NCBI GenBank assembly: GCA_903831575.1
Contig: CAIKYB010000034.1
Location: forward strand, 42,493-106,492
Origin: an uncultured Bacteroidota bacterium
GTDB lineage: Bacteria > Bacteroidota > Bacteroidia > Chitinophagales > Chitinophagaceae
Length of the DNA: 64,000 nucleotides
Direction: 5' to 3'
Part shown: positions 1 to 9,039 of the stretch, piece by piece
Layout of the letters: every line of letters starts with the position of its first letter
How positions within the stretch are numbered: position 1 is the first letter of the stretch
The notes under the pieces: model-generated
What the model saw: the letters and a program-made list of their open reading frames with translations, nothing else
Told to the model about the DNA's origin: nothing
Databases searched by the model: none
Translations under genes and position numbers: made by a program

Positions 1-889
1 GTGATTTTTGATCGGCAAACTTTATTACAGGAACAATAAGACCTTCTGGCATTGCAACTGCTGAACCAATATGAATATGATGATTGCGACGGATAAAATC
101 ATTCATCCAGCTGCTGTTAACGTCTGGGTGCTGACGCAAAGCTGCAGCGCAAGCTTTTATAATTATATCATTGAAAGAAACTTTTACTGGGCTGATTTCA
201 TTGATTGAATTTCTTGCGGCTATTGCATTATCCATATTCATCTCCATTGTGAGATAGAAATGAGGTGCATTGAACATGCTTTCACTGAGTCTACGTGCAA
301 TTGTTTTCCGCATTTGACTTAATGGAATATCGGTATGTCCTTCTTCTGTAGTAGAAACAAAGTTGAAAACTGGTATAGAATCTGTTTTAGCGCTTGATGG
401 GGTATAGTCATCCACATCTTTTTTGATTACTCTTCCTCCATCACCAGTTCCTGCCAATTTGCTGATATCTATTCCTTTATCAGCTGCAATTTTTTTAGCC
501 AATGGAGATGCTTTAACTCTATCTTCATTTGATGAAGCTACTGTAGCTGCGATCGGTTGACTTGAAGCAACTGATGCTGTTGCTAAAGCTTCCACAACAG
601 CCGAAGGGCTTTCTGCTTTTTTATCAGTTAATAAATCTTTGAAATCTTCTCCTGCTTTTCCAACGATAGCTAATATTCCATCAACTTGAACGGCATTACC
701 TGCTTCTACACCAATATGCAATAAAACGCCATCATTGTAACTTTCCAACTCCATAGTGGCTTTGTCTGTTTCTACATCAGCCAAAACATCACCGGGCTTA
801 ATTTTATCTCCCACTTTTTTATTCCAAGCTACAATCTTGCCTTCTGTCATCGTATCACTCAGTCTGGGCATTCTTATTACCTCTGCCAT
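1..889 (-). CDS. pdhC: Pyruvate dehydrogenase E2, dihydrolipoyl acetyltransferase (3' end cut by window)
   Basis: The ATG is at 889-887 and the reading frame stays open to base 1, giving 296 N-terminal residues. An N-terminal lipoyl domain (about residues 1-78) carries the lipoyl lysine in ETDKATME (K43). An Ala/Ser-rich linker leads to a peripheral-subunit-binding domain (about 123-160, VKASPLAKKIA...GTGDGGRVIKKDV), and from about 185 the acyltransferase domain begins (SQMRKTIARRLSES). The catalytic HxxxDG lies beyond the edge. The E2 core passes the acetyl group from E1 to CoA in the cytosolic pyruvate dehydrogenase complex. It has a single lipoyl domain. It lies 92 bp downstream of dnaX on the same strand; E1 is not in view, so a 2-oxo-acid complex other than pyruvate is possible but less likely. 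Confidence 0.93.
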   Translation of the reverse strand, partial: MAEVIRMPRLSDTMTEGKIVAWNKKVGDKIKPGDVLADVETDKATMELESYNDGVLLHIGVEAGNAVQVDGILAIVGKAGEDFKDLLTDKKAESPSAVVEALATASVASSQPIAATVASSNEDRVKASPLAKKIAADKGIDISKLAGTGDGGRVIKKDVDDYTPSSAKTDSIPVFNFVSTTEEGHTDIPLSQMRKTIARRLSESMFNAPHFYLTMEMNMDNAIAARNSINEISPVKVSFNDIIIKACAAALRQHPDVNSSWMNDFIRRNHHIHIGSAVAMPEGLIVPVIKFADQKS

Positions 890-981
890 ATATTTTTATT
901 TTATTATTATTTGTGAGCCCGAAATTAATGCAAAAAGATTAAAATTAACTTTTAAGAGATTAATTTGAAATTCTTTTAATA

Positions 982-2763
982 TTAAAGGTCTAATTTTAAT
1001 TTTTCTTTCAAAATCTTTATTAAAGGGTATTGTTCCGTAAGGATGTTAAAATGTTCTTTTGTATTAATGGCCTTTACATTTTCATCTGTATTCTCCATTT
1101 CCTTTTCTATAAGCAATAATTGATATTTTAAAATTCTGTCGTTGAAAAAATCCTGAAGGTGCGTAACAAGAGAGGCCCTTTCTCCCTCTATAAATTTCTG
1201 TTGAATATTGCTTTCTGTAATAATTTCAAAGGAATGCTCATCTACAATCTTTAACTCCGCATTTTTAAAATTTGTTGCGGCAGAATGATTATTTTGAAGT
1301 TGAAGTTTTTCAATAAAAAGGCCCCATGCTTCTGATAGTTTTTCAATATTGAGCGTTGTTGATAATACTTCTTTGTTATGCTGACTGGCAATTTGCTGTC
1401 TGATTTTACTCAAAGACCCAAGCTTTGCAGTTGTTTTTTCAGGAATTGGATTTTCCTGATTTATTATTGGTGCTGCAATTGATTTAATTGTTTTTTTGGG
1501 TTCTTCAATAAGGAGAACAGCTGTCGTATTTTTTTTCGCAGTTGAAACGTTTTCAACTTTTGTTGAATGAGGGGCGAGAGTAATTGGAATTGCCTTAAAG
1601 GAAACAGCTTTTACGGTATCAATTATTTTTTTTTTACTAAGCCCGCTTTCTGTAGTAGTAATTTCAATGGCCTGTTTTAAATAAGCCAATTTTATTAAAA
1701 GCAATTCTACATGTAATTTTTTGTTACGCGTTTGTTTGTATTGAATAAGAGAATCATTGATAATATTTAATGAAGCAATGAGCCAGCCTATTTCAATTTT
1801 TGCAGCATTTTCAACATATCTGGGCTTGAATTCCTCAGCTACTTCTAATAGTTTTGCAGCTTTTTCATCTTTACAAACAAGTAAATTTCTGATGAATTCA
1901 GTATATCCTTCAAGGAAAGTATCTCCTTCAAAACCCTTTTGGTTGATTTCGTCAAACAAGAGCAAGGCATCTGCTAATTGTTGATGCTGCATTTGATCTA
2001 ATAGCTTAAAATAGTAGTCTTCATCAAGAATATTGAGGTGCTCAAGCGTATTCTTATAAGTGATTTTTCCTCCTGTGAAACTTACAATTTTATCCAGAAT
2101 ACTAAGTGCGTCTCTCAAACAGCCCTCACTTTTTTGCGCGATGAAATGAAGGGCAGTTTTTTCTGCCACAATCTTTTCTTTTTTAATAATTTCTTCTAAA
2201 TGCTCAACAGTATCGTTAATGGTTATGCGCTTAAAATCGAATATCTGACACCTGCTAAGAATTGTTGGAAGAATTTTATGTTTTTCTGTAGTGGCTAAAA
2301 TAAAAATAGCATAAGGCGGTGGTTCTTCAAGAGTTTTGAGAAAGGCATTGAATGCATTGGTGCTAAGCATATGAACCTCATCTACAATATACACTTTGTA
2401 TTGCCCTGCCTGAGGCGCAAATCTTATCTGCTCAATGAGCTTTCGCATTTCATCTACGCCATTATTACTAGCCGCATCGAGTTCATGTATATTGAAGGAG
2501 TTGCCATTATCGAAAGAAATACAGCTGTTACATTTGTTACAGGCTTCTCCATCTTTCGTCCGGCTTTCACAATTAATTGTCTTGGCTAATATTCTGGCAC
2601 AGGTTGTTTTTCCTACACCTCTTGGACCACAAAATAAAAAAGCATGGGCCAACTGGTTATTGTTGATGGCATTTTTGAGCGTAGTGGTAATATGAGCCTG
2701 CCCAATGACAGTACTAAAATTTTGAGGTCTGTATTTTCTGGCGGAAACGATAAATTTATCCAT
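982..2763 (-). CDS. dnaX: DNA polymerase III subunit gamma/tau
   Basis: This is the clamp-loader ATPase that opens the sliding clamp at the replication fork. The 593 residues show Walker A GPRGVGKT (46-53), four zinc cysteines (C65, C75, C78, C81), a DEVH Walker B (128-131) and the SRC sensor (170-172). A low-complexity Lys/Thr/Ile linker follows at about 375-460, then the tau-specific C-terminal region. The end of the clamp-loader domains is marked by a run of ten adenines in the coding strand (1626-1635, codons for K377-K379 and the first base of I380). One base lost or gained there gives a stop within three codons, so a gamma-like product of 379-381 residues is possible. It is the fifth gene of a closely spaced minus-strand run. 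Confidence 0.97.
   Translation of the reverse strand: MDKFIVSARKYRPQNFSTVIGQAHITTTLKNAINNNQLAHAFLFCGPRGVGKTTCARILAKTINCESRTKDGEACNKCNSCISFDNGNSFNIHELDAASNNGVDEMRKLIEQIRFAPQAGQYKVYIVDEVHMLSTNAFNAFLKTLEEPPPYAIFILATTEKHKILPTILSRCQIFDFKRITINDTVEHLEEIIKKEKIVAEKTALHFIAQKSEGCLRDALSILDKIVSFTGGKITYKNTLEHLNILDEDYYFKLLDQMQHQQLADALLLFDEINQKGFEGDTFLEGYTEFIRNLLVCKDEKAAKLLEVAEEFKPRYVENAAKIEIGWLIASLNIINDSLIQYKQTRNKKLHVELLLIKLAYLKQAIEITTTESGLSKKKIIDTVKAVSFKAIPITLAPHSTKVENVSTAKKNTTAVLLIEEPKKTIKSIAAPIINQENPIPEKTTAKLGSLSKIRQQIASQHNKEVLSTTLNIEKLSEAWGLFIEKLQLQNNHSAATNFKNAELKIVDEHSFEIITESNIQQKFIEGERASLVTHLQDFFNDRILKYQLLLIEKEMENTDENVKAINTKEHFNILTEQYPLIKILKEKLKLDL
1626..1635 (-). other. A10 homopolymer in dnaX, candidate slippage site
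   Basis: The coding strand reads AGT, then ten A, then TAATTGATACC. In frame zero it encodes S-K-K-K-I-I-D-T. With nine A the next codon after KKK is TAA; with eleven A the frame reads K-K-K-N-N-TGA. Transcriptional slippage on an A9 run in Thermus thermophilus dnaX is established; its use here is inference. Confidence 0.45.
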
Positions 2764-2829
2764 ATTCTTATTAGCCGTGGCTAATCTTTATTTTTCAGAG
2801 GTCAAATTTAATTCTTTAATCTTAGACTA

Positions 2830-3996
2830 TTACACTATTGGATGTCTTTTAAATGGCTTTGTTCTGTCAAATTGATATCGGTAAGTTGTCAATTGACGAG
2901 AATTAAATACCTCTCCTACATTTTTTGCCATATTCATCATTTTTGGATTGAAATCACCAATCCATTGCATTTCATAATTGGTATAGGGCAACTTCTTTTT
3001 AAGCAGCATGGTTGATGTTTCTGCAATGATATAGGCATTTATTCCTTTGCTTTGAAATTCCGGAATGATTCCAAAAACCAGGCCAGTCAATTTTCTGTTG
3101 ATTTTAAATGTTTTTAGCCACAGAAAATATAATTTATTCAACAAATCAAATTTACCGTTCAGGTATTTGAACCATTGATTCAAATCAGGCAAGTTGATAA
3201 ACATGGCTATTGGCTTATTTTGAAAATAAGCAAACCATATGGCTCTTGGATCCATAACAGGTTTCATTTTTTTAAACATCATCAAAACTTGTTCTTTTGA
3301 TAATTGTTTTAATCCACCATGACCTGCCCACGCTTTGTTATAAACTTCAGTAAAATCATCAGCATATTTTTCCAGGTGCTTCTTTTCCAAATGACGAGCG
3401 GAGTAATCAGGATTTGCAGCTAATACATCGTGTTTTTCCCATATTTTATCATTTAGAGGTTCTTTAGGAAGCATACCAAAACAATATTGATGATAGAAGG
3501 GCTGAAATCCGTAGGTTTCAAATAAGTCTTTATAATAAATCGGATTGTAATTCATACCATAGAGTGGCTGGCTGAAACCTTCTGTTAAAAGGCCCCACCA
3601 ACGATCACGTTCTCCAAAATTTATAGGGCCATCCATTGCTTCAACATTTTCTTTGATCAACCAATGTCTGGCATTGTCAAATAATAAATCTGCAGCATCC
3701 TGGTTATTGATACATTCAAAAAAACCAATTCCTCCTACAGCGAATTCATCTCCTTTATTTTTGTATTTGCTATTTACAAATGCTGCAATTCGCCCAATTA
3801 ATTCACCCTGCTCATCTTTCAATATCCAGCGAATGGTTTTTCCAAATCGGTAAGCCTTATTCTTCTTTTCATTAAAAATTTCATTTATGTCCTTGTCCAA
3901 AGGTCTTATCCAATTGGCATTGTTTTTATAAATAACTAAGGGCACTTCAATAAAAAGTCGTGCACTTTTTGAATCCTCTATTGGAATGATTTGCAT
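2830..3996 (-). CDS. GNAT-fold acyltransferase-like protein of unknown substrate
   Basis: This 388-residue cytosolic protein has no signal peptide or clear membrane helix. The N-terminal part has a GNAT-like beta hairpin (ILKDEQGELIGRIAAFVN) followed by the characteristic block DGPINFGERDRWWGLLTEGF and YGMNYNPIYYKDLFETYGF. The C-terminal half has a second acetyltransferase-like stretch (IWFAYFQNKPIAMFINLPDL and GIIPEFQSKGINAYIIAE). The family is widespread in Bacteroidota and is usually annotated as a GNAT protein or left hypothetical; I know of no tested substrate. It sits 33 bp downstream of the hydroxylase gene and 66 bp upstream of dnaX, all on the minus strand. Fold assignment is moderately sure, function unknown. 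Confidence 0.7.
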   Translation of the reverse strand: MQIIPIEDSKSARLFIEVPLVIYKNNANWIRPLDKDINEIFNEKKNKAYRFGKTIRWILKDEQGELIGRIAAFVNSKYKNKGDEFAVGGIGFFECINNQDAADLLFDNARHWLIKENVEAMDGPINFGERDRWWGLLTEGFSQPLYGMNYNPIYYKDLFETYGFQPFYHQYCFGMLPKEPLNDKIWEKHDVLAANPDYSARHLEKKHLEKYADDFTEVYNKAWAGHGGLKQLSKEQVLMMFKKMKPVMDPRAIWFAYFQNKPIAMFINLPDLNQWFKYLNGKFDLLNKLYFLWLKTFKINRKLTGLVFGIIPEFQSKGINAYIIAETSTMLLKKKLPYTNYEMQWIGDFNPKMMNMAKNVGEVFNSRQLTTYRYQFDRTKPFKRHPIV

Positions 3997-4029
3997 GTTT
4001 GAAAATGAATTGAAGTGAAATTCAATTAG

Positions 4030-4917
4030 CTAAGTTAATTTTTTTCTCATTTCTGCGGCCGTTAAACTACTGCCATCATGACTCCATCCCGGCTGCATAA
4101 ATAAGTATTTTAATTTTGTAGCAAAAGAAATTGATTTTGATAAATCTTTTCCTATGGCTACCCATTCATGTAAAATTATTTTGAATGGGCTGTTGGTTTT
4201 GGCAATTGGCTTCGTTAATCCATATACAATAGTTTCCGCCTCAAGCTCTTCCTGAAATGTACCAAAAAGTTTGTCCCAAATAATCAGACACATTCCCATA
4301 TTTTTATCAAGGTATATTACATTACTTGCATGATGCACACGATGGTGAGATGGGCTTACAAAAAAAGCTTCAAACCAACCCGGCATTTTTTTGATGTATT
4401 GAGTATGTACGAGTATTCCATAAGTTTGAGTGATCGAGTACATGAAAATAATATCCAAGGGGCTAAATCCTAAAAAGGCAATTGGAATAAAATAAACAAA
4501 TCGGTAAACAGGTTGAAAGACTGATGATCTGAATCCTGTTGTTAAATTATATTCATCAGATGAATGATGCGTTACATGCACCGCCCAAAAAATTCTACAG
4601 TAATGGTCAACTCTATGCTCAACATAAAATGCCAGATCTTCCAAGAAGAATAATACAATCCAATATAAATAAACGTTTTCGATTTTTATAAAATGATGCA
4701 AATAACAACAAGCTAAAATGGCGATATAAAAAAGCGCTCTTAAAATAAGATCAATTCCAGCATTGAGTAAGGTGAAGTAAATATTTTGAAAAGTACTGCT
4801 TAACGAGTAGTATTTTTTATGTTGAACATTACTGAATAAAATTTCAGCAATAATAACCAGGCTGTAAAAAGGAATTGAACATAAAATAAATAAAGCTTCT
4901 TTGGAAGACTGCATCAT
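4030..4917 (-). CDS. Sterol desaturase / fatty acid hydroxylase family membrane protein
   Basis: This 295-residue integral membrane protein has hydrophobic segments near residues 8-28, 50-75 and 82-98 and more after the first histidine boxes. The di-iron histidine clusters of the family are all present: HRVDH and HVTHH around residues 103-117, and HHRVHH around 190. Members hydroxylate or desaturate lipid acyl chains or other hydrophobic substrates at a non-haem di-iron centre in the membrane. The substrate cannot be read from sequence; bacterial homologues often act on membrane lipids or carotenoids rather than sterols. It lies 50 bp downstream of frr on the same strand. Confidence 0.88.
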   Translation of the reverse strand: MMQSSKEALFILCSIPFYSLVIIAEILFSNVQHKKYYSLSSTFQNIYFTLLNAGIDLILRALFYIAILACCYLHHFIKIENVYLYWIVLFFLEDLAFYVEHRVDHYCRIFWAVHVTHHSSDEYNLTTGFRSSVFQPVYRFVYFIPIAFLGFSPLDIIFMYSITQTYGILVHTQYIKKMPGWFEAFFVSPSHHRVHHASNVIYLDKNMGMCLIIWDKLFGTFQEELEAETIVYGLTKPIAKTNSPFKIILHEWVAIGKDLSKSISFATKLKYLFMQPGWSHDGSSLTAAEMRKKLT

Positions 4918-4967
4918 TGTGTTTTGCCTGAATCTTTGAAGAGTAAAATAAAAAGAAGAATGTTACT

Positions 4968-5528
4968 TTACACAGCCATAATTTCTTTTTCTTTCGCCGC
5001 AAGGTGTTTATCAATTAAAGCGATGAATTTGTCGGTATTATCCTGTGTGTTTTTTTCTGCATCCTTGCATTCATCTTCGCTTATACCATCTTTTTGGAGT
5101 TTTTTAATTTGCTCAATACTATCTCTTCTGATATTTCTGATAGATACTTTTGCAATTTCACCTTCTCCATTGCATTTTTTTACCAATTCTTTTCTTCTTT
5201 CTTCTGTTAGAGGCGGTAAAAAAAGTCTGATATTAACTCCGTCATTTTGAGGTGTAATACCAATATTAGCTACCATAATTCCGCGTTCTATAGGCTGTAA
5301 CATTGCTTTTTCCCATGGCTGAACAGAAATAGTTCTCGCATCTAGAACGGTAACATTTGCTACCTGATTCAGTGGGGTAGGGTTCCCATAGTAATCAACC
5401 ATTATATTGTCAAGCATCGAAGGACTTGCTTTACCAGCCCTAATCTTTGATAATTCGGTCTCTAAATGGTTAATGGCTTTTGACATCATTGCGCTGTTGT
5501 CAAGCATTATTTGATTTAAATCTGACAT
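4968..5528 (-). CDS. frr: Ribosome recycling factor
   Basis: At 186 residues this is the normal length for RRF. The conserved pattern is clear throughout: the N-terminal helix ending KIRAGKASPSMLDNI, the central VTVLDARTISVQPWEKAML and GITPQNDGVNIRLFLPPLTEERRKELVKK, and the C-terminal helix DEDEC-type KNTQDNTDKFIALIDKHLAAKEKEI. With EF-G it splits post-termination ribosomes for reuse. In many bacteria frr follows pyrH; here the upstream neighbour is a WecA-like gene, 72 bp away on the same strand. Confidence 0.97.
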   Translation of the reverse strand: MSDLNQIMLDNSAMMSKAINHLETELSKIRAGKASPSMLDNIMVDYYGNPTPLNQVANVTVLDARTISVQPWEKAMLQPIERGIMVANIGITPQNDGVNIRLFLPPLTEERRKELVKKCNGEGEIAKVSIRNIRRDSIEQIKKLQKDGISEDECKDAEKNTQDNTDKFIALIDKHLAAKEKEIMAV

Positions 5529-5600
5529 AATATTATGAATTGCAAAGCAAATTTATAAAAACTGCTCGTTATTTTTTACTTTAAATTTAATAGGATAAGA

Positions 5601-6725
5601 TTACTCCACATTAATCATCTCCGAAACCAGTGAAAATAATTTTTCTGATTTCACCAGTTCGCTATCAAAAGATTTTTTATTTAAGGCTGCTCGTTTTCTT
5701 TGTCTAAGTGCATATACTATTCCGGTTAATAAAAGCGCCGTAACAAATAGCAACATCATTAGATAAGTAGTGCCGATTGACCGGAATCCTAATGCGAGCA
5801 TAATAAAAACCACGTTTGAAAAAACACATACTAATGTAGTGATTCTATGGCTAAGGCCTAAGTCTAATAAGAAATGATGAATGTGATTTCTATCGGGACT
5901 AAATGGAGATCTTCTACTAAATATACGAAGCCCAAAGACTCGAAGGGTATCAAATAGGGGAATCATGAGTATAGCGAAACCTATACTAATTGCTGACCCC
6001 AGGTGCAATGTAGCTGTTGGTGCCGAAGCTATATTAATAAATTTTATTACCAGAATAGCATTAATTAAACCAACTAATAAGGAGCCTGTGTCTCCCATAA
6101 AAATTCTTGCAGGTGGAAAATTATAAATAATAAAACCGATAAGACTTCCTGTTAGTGAAAAAGCCATTACCGCATAGGTCAACTGATTAGTATAAAAAAA
6201 GTATGCTCCAAATACGAAAGAAGTCAAAATGCCAATACTTCCTGCAAGTCCGTCTACCCCATCAATAAGATTAAATGAATTGGTTATCACAATAATAGTA
6301 AAAAATGAAAGTACAATACTAGCTAAATGCGGCATTTCGTAAATTCCTAAAAAACCATGCATATTGCTAATTTGAACACCTCCAAATTTAATGAGAATTC
6401 CGGCGGCAATAAGTTGACCCATAAATTTCTTGGTAGGAGAAAGAATTAAAATATCATCTTTAATACCAAGAAAAAATATCACGATAGATGCTGCAATAAA
6501 ATATTGAAGTTCTGATGCCCCTCCTTGAGGAACACCTAGCAACGTAGCAATAACAAATCCTGCAAAAATGCCCAATCCTCCTAAAGTAGGAATTACAGCT
6601 TTATGAACTTTCCGGCCATCTGGCTTGTCGAATAGTTTTTTGTCTTTTGCAACCTGAATAATTACGGGGATTGCAAAAAAAGTAATTATAAAAGCTAAGC
6701 CACTACTAAGTAGTATTTTGTCCAT
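5601..6725 (-). CDS. Undecaprenyl-phosphate sugar-1-phosphate transferase, WecA/MraY superfamily
   Basis: This 374-residue polytopic membrane protein has about ten or eleven hydrophobic helices. It has the superfamily signatures: the catalytic Asp pair in GIKDD (90-91), NLIDGVDGLAG (152-162), the loop motif MGDTGS (210-215), and the HIHH motif (281-284) after SPDRN that marks the WecA branch. Such enzymes start surface polysaccharide synthesis by moving a sugar-1-phosphate, typically GlcNAc-1-P, from UDP-sugar to undecaprenyl phosphate. It is not MraY: the HIHH motif and the lack of neighbouring mur genes argue against that. It is the promoter-proximal gene of the minus-strand run continuing through frr. 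Confidence 0.9.
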   Translation of the reverse strand: MDKILLSSGLAFIITFFAIPVIIQVAKDKKLFDKPDGRKVHKAVIPTLGGLGIFAGFVIATLLGVPQGGASELQYFIAASIVIFFLGIKDDILILSPTKKFMGQLIAAGILIKFGGVQISNMHGFLGIYEMPHLASIVLSFFTIIVITNSFNLIDGVDGLAGSIGILTSFVFGAYFFYTNQLTYAVMAFSLTGSLIGFIIYNFPPARIFMGDTGSLLVGLINAILVIKFINIASAPTATLHLGSAISIGFAILMIPLFDTLRVFGLRIFSRRSPFSPDRNHIHHFLLDLGLSHRITTLVCVFSNVVFIMLALGFRSIGTTYLMMLLFVTALLLTGIVYALRQRKRAALNKKSFDSELVKSEKLFSLVSEMINVE

Positions 6726-6905
6726 ATGGGAATTATATTACAAGAAGCCTCACGAAATTTAATAATAATGTTCAATTTGGAAAAAGTATGAATTGCATCA
6801 AAACGTCCTCCATCTAGTCAGGACGGATTGTATGTCCCTCTTTGACTATCACAATGTTAAGAAAAAAAGCCCACATCTAGCTCTTCGTATTTTATTATTA
6901 TTTTC

Positions 6906-6937
6906 TTTGTCAATAACATGAACTTAAAGTAGGTTTG
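6906..6937 (+). promoter_or_regulatory. Bacteroidota-type promoter for the transketolase gene
   Basis: TTTG at 6906-6909 and TAGGTTTG at 6930-6937 are separated by 20 nt and match the Bacteroidota -33/-7 consensus (TTTG, TAnnTTTG). Transcription would start around 6943-6945, about 12 nt before the ATG at 6956. The -7 box covers the alternative upstream TTG at 6935, which rules that codon out as the start. Confidence 0.7.
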
Positions 6938-6955
6938 CAATCAAATTTTATACTC

Positions 6956-7795
6956 ATGGATAATCCTGGCTTACCCCAAATTGCATCTCAAATCAGAAGA
7001 GATATCGTAAGAATGGTTCATGCTGTTCAAAGCGGCCATCCTGGTGGGTCTTTGGGTTGTGCAGATTTTCTTACGGCATTGTATTTTAAGCAGTTGAAAA
7101 GAAACAGCAGTTTTGAAATGGATGGAATTGGTGAGGATTTGTTTTTTCTAAGTAATGGACATATCTCTCCACTTTTATATAGCTGTTTGGCTCGTACTGG
7201 CTATTTTCCTGTTGCAGAATTAGCCACGTTTAGAAAAATAAACAGTCGTTTGCAAGGTCATCCTACTACTCACGAAGGTTTGCCTGGCGTAAGAATGTCA
7301 AGCGGCTCTCTTGGTCAGGGATTAAGTGTGGCATTAGGCGCAGCTTTAGCCAAAAAATTAAATGGAGATGACGCCATAGTATATTCTCTGCATGGTGATG
7401 GCGAATTGGACGAAGGACAAAATTGGGAAGCCATTCTTTTTGCGGCACATAAAAAAGTAGACAATCTTATCGCAACAATTGATTATAATGGTCAGCAAAT
7501 TGACGGCGCTACAAAATCAGTCATGGGTTTGGGTAATTTAAAAGCAAAATTTGAATCTTTTGATTGGCTGGTTGTAGAAATGAATGGCAATGACATGGAG
7601 GAGGTATTGGCTGGATTGGATAAAGCAAAATCACTATTGGGGAACGGAAGTCCTGTTGTAATATTGATGACTACCATAATGGGAAAAGGAATAGATTTTA
7701 TGGAAGGCACTCACGAATGGCATGGCATTGCACCCAACGATGAACAATTAAAAAAAGCACTTGATCAATTGCCGGAAACTTTGGGCGATTACTGA
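6956..7795 (+). CDS. Transketolase, N-terminal (thiamine-diphosphate-binding) subunit
   Basis: This 279-residue protein matches the N-terminal half of transketolase only. Visible are HPGGSLGCADFLTALYF, SNGHISPLLYSCLA, GHPTTHEGLPGVRMSSGSLGQGLSVALGAALA and the ThDP/metal-binding HGDGELDEGQNWEA, ending in the invariant G-T-x-E-W-H-G motif. Transketolase exchanges two-carbon units between sugar phosphates in the non-oxidative pentose phosphate pathway. The C-terminal partner, which completes the active site and normally sits next door, is absent. The downstream gene is convergent, with its stop only 6 bp away. The ATG at 6956 is chosen because the upstream TTG lies inside the promoter -7 box. Confidence 0.92.
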   Translation: MDNPGLPQIASQIRRDIVRMVHAVQSGHPGGSLGCADFLTALYFKQLKRNSSFEMDGIGEDLFFLSNGHISPLLYSCLARTGYFPVAELATFRKINSRLQGHPTTHEGLPGVRMSSGSLGQGLSVALGAALAKKLNGDDAIVYSLHGDGELDEGQNWEAILFAAHKKVDNLIATIDYNGQQIDGATKSVMGLGNLKAKFESFDWLVVEMNGNDMEEVLAGLDKAKSLLGNGSPVVILMTTIMGKGIDFMEGTHEWHGIAPNDEQLKKALDQLPETLGDY

Positions 7796-7801
7796 TACTA
7801 G

Positions 7802-9022
7802 TTATGCTAATGTTGATTTGTGACGGGCAGCTTTTATGGAAGGGATCCAGGAAGCAATCACAACGATAACCAATGATGTAAATGTTACCAGCAAATAATC
7901 GGTAGCAATAGCTTTGACAGGAAAATAGTCAACTAAAAAAGAACCACCTTCTATTTTTATAAATTTGAAATGTATTTGCAACAAGCTTATGGTTGCAGCA
8001 AGGATAATGCCTATTACTGTTCCAATTATTCCCAACAACAATCCTTCTGCGAGAAAAATATTTCGAATCTGTCCAAACGTCGCACCCATACTATTGAGTA
8101 TGGCAATGTCTTGTTTTTTTTCCAGTACAAGCATAGATAACGCACTGATCATGTTAAAGGCAGCGATGATTAAAATTAAAGTAAGCACCAAATAAATGGC
8201 CCACTTTTCAGTCTTCATGGTATTGTAGAGATTTGAATTTTGTTCGTATCTATTTTTAATAATGAATCTATCGCCCAGTATTTTAGTCAAGGCTGCTTTA
8301 GTATCCTTGTCATTTACGGCAGGTTTTAATTTTATTTCTGCAGCACTAAAGGTGTTATCACGCATGCCCATTTGTTGTTTTACAAAATCAATATTGGTGA
8401 TGGCATAAGCATTATCGAAATCTTGTTGAATAGAAAAAACGCCGGATGGACTAATAATCCCTTCGCTTAAAGTTTCTAGAGGGTCATTACTGCTGTTATT
8501 TGTTTTGGGTAAAATGACGGCAAGTCTTTCGGGTCCCAAAGCTTCATTCATACTTATTCCTGCAGCATTTTGTAATCCTGCACCTACAATGAGGAATGGG
8601 TTTTCTGCATTACCTAAATCGTATTTCCCCTTTTTTATGTTAGCGGAAATCCCACACACATATTTATAATTATGGTCTACACCTTTGAGTTGGAGAATGG
8701 TTTGTGATTCCCCATTTTGAATGAGTGCTTTTTCTTCTACAATTAAGGATAAATAGTCAACGGATGTATTGCTGCTGAGTTCTGTTATTTTTTGAGGGGT
8801 CAATACAAATGTCTTTCCATTAGCAGGAACAATTTTCATGTCGGCATAGAAAGAGGAGTACAAAGATTTTACAAGATCTTCAAATCCATTAAAAACACTC
8901 AATACAAGAATCTGACAGCAGGTTGCAAATGCGATTACACCAGTAGTTACCCATGCAATAATATTGATAGCGTGGGTAGATTTTTTTGCTCTGAAATATC
9001 GCCATGCAAAATTTAAATACAT
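7802..9022 (-). CDS. LolC/LolE-type FtsX-family ABC permease
   Basis: This 406-residue protein has the MacB/FtsX layout: one N-terminal membrane helix (about 20-45, ending FNGFEDLVKSLYSSF), a large periplasmic domain (about 50-270), then three membrane helices near 280-300, 325-350 and 375-395, with the cytoplasmic NSMGATFGQIRNIFLAEGLLLGIIG loop that contacts the ATPase. The N-terminal start MYLNFAWRYFRAKKSTHAINIIAW is typical of the lipoprotein-releasing LolC/E group, which extracts outer-membrane lipoproteins from the inner membrane. The ATPase (LolD) is not in this window. It lies 17 bp downstream of rbfA on the same strand. Confidence 0.85.
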   Translation of the reverse strand: MYLNFAWRYFRAKKSTHAINIIAWVTTGVIAFATCCQILVLSVFNGFEDLVKSLYSSFYADMKIVPANGKTFVLTPQKITELSSNTSVDYLSLIVEEKALIQNGESQTILQLKGVDHNYKYVCGISANIKKGKYDLGNAENPFLIVGAGLQNAAGISMNEALGPERLAVILPKTNNSSNDPLETLSEGIISPSGVFSIQQDFDNAYAITNIDFVKQQMGMRDNTFSAAEIKLKPAVNDKDTKAALTKILGDRFIIKNRYEQNSNLYNTMKTEKWAIYLVLTLILIIAAFNMISALSMLVLEKKQDIAILNSMGATFGQIRNIFLAEGLLLGIIGTVIGIILAATISLLQIHFKFIKIEGGSFLVDYFPVKAIATDYLLVTFTSLVIVVIASWIPSIKAARHKSTLA

Positions 9023-9039
9023 TTATTGGAGTAGGGGTT

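Noticed and set aside
756..968. A 70-residue plus-strand frame at the start of the window
   Set aside because: It overlaps the lipoyl domain of pdhC on the other strand and has no family features.
4030..4917. Evidence for sterol synthesis
   Set aside because: The histidine-box family is broad and mostly acts on non-sterol lipids in bacteria; no other sterol gene is present.
6793..6880. Imperfect inverted repeats (AGTCA...TGACT, GGAC...GTCC) before the transketolase promoter
   Set aside because: The pairing is interrupted by unequal bulges and the position upstream of the promoter does not suit a leader RNA; not strong enough.
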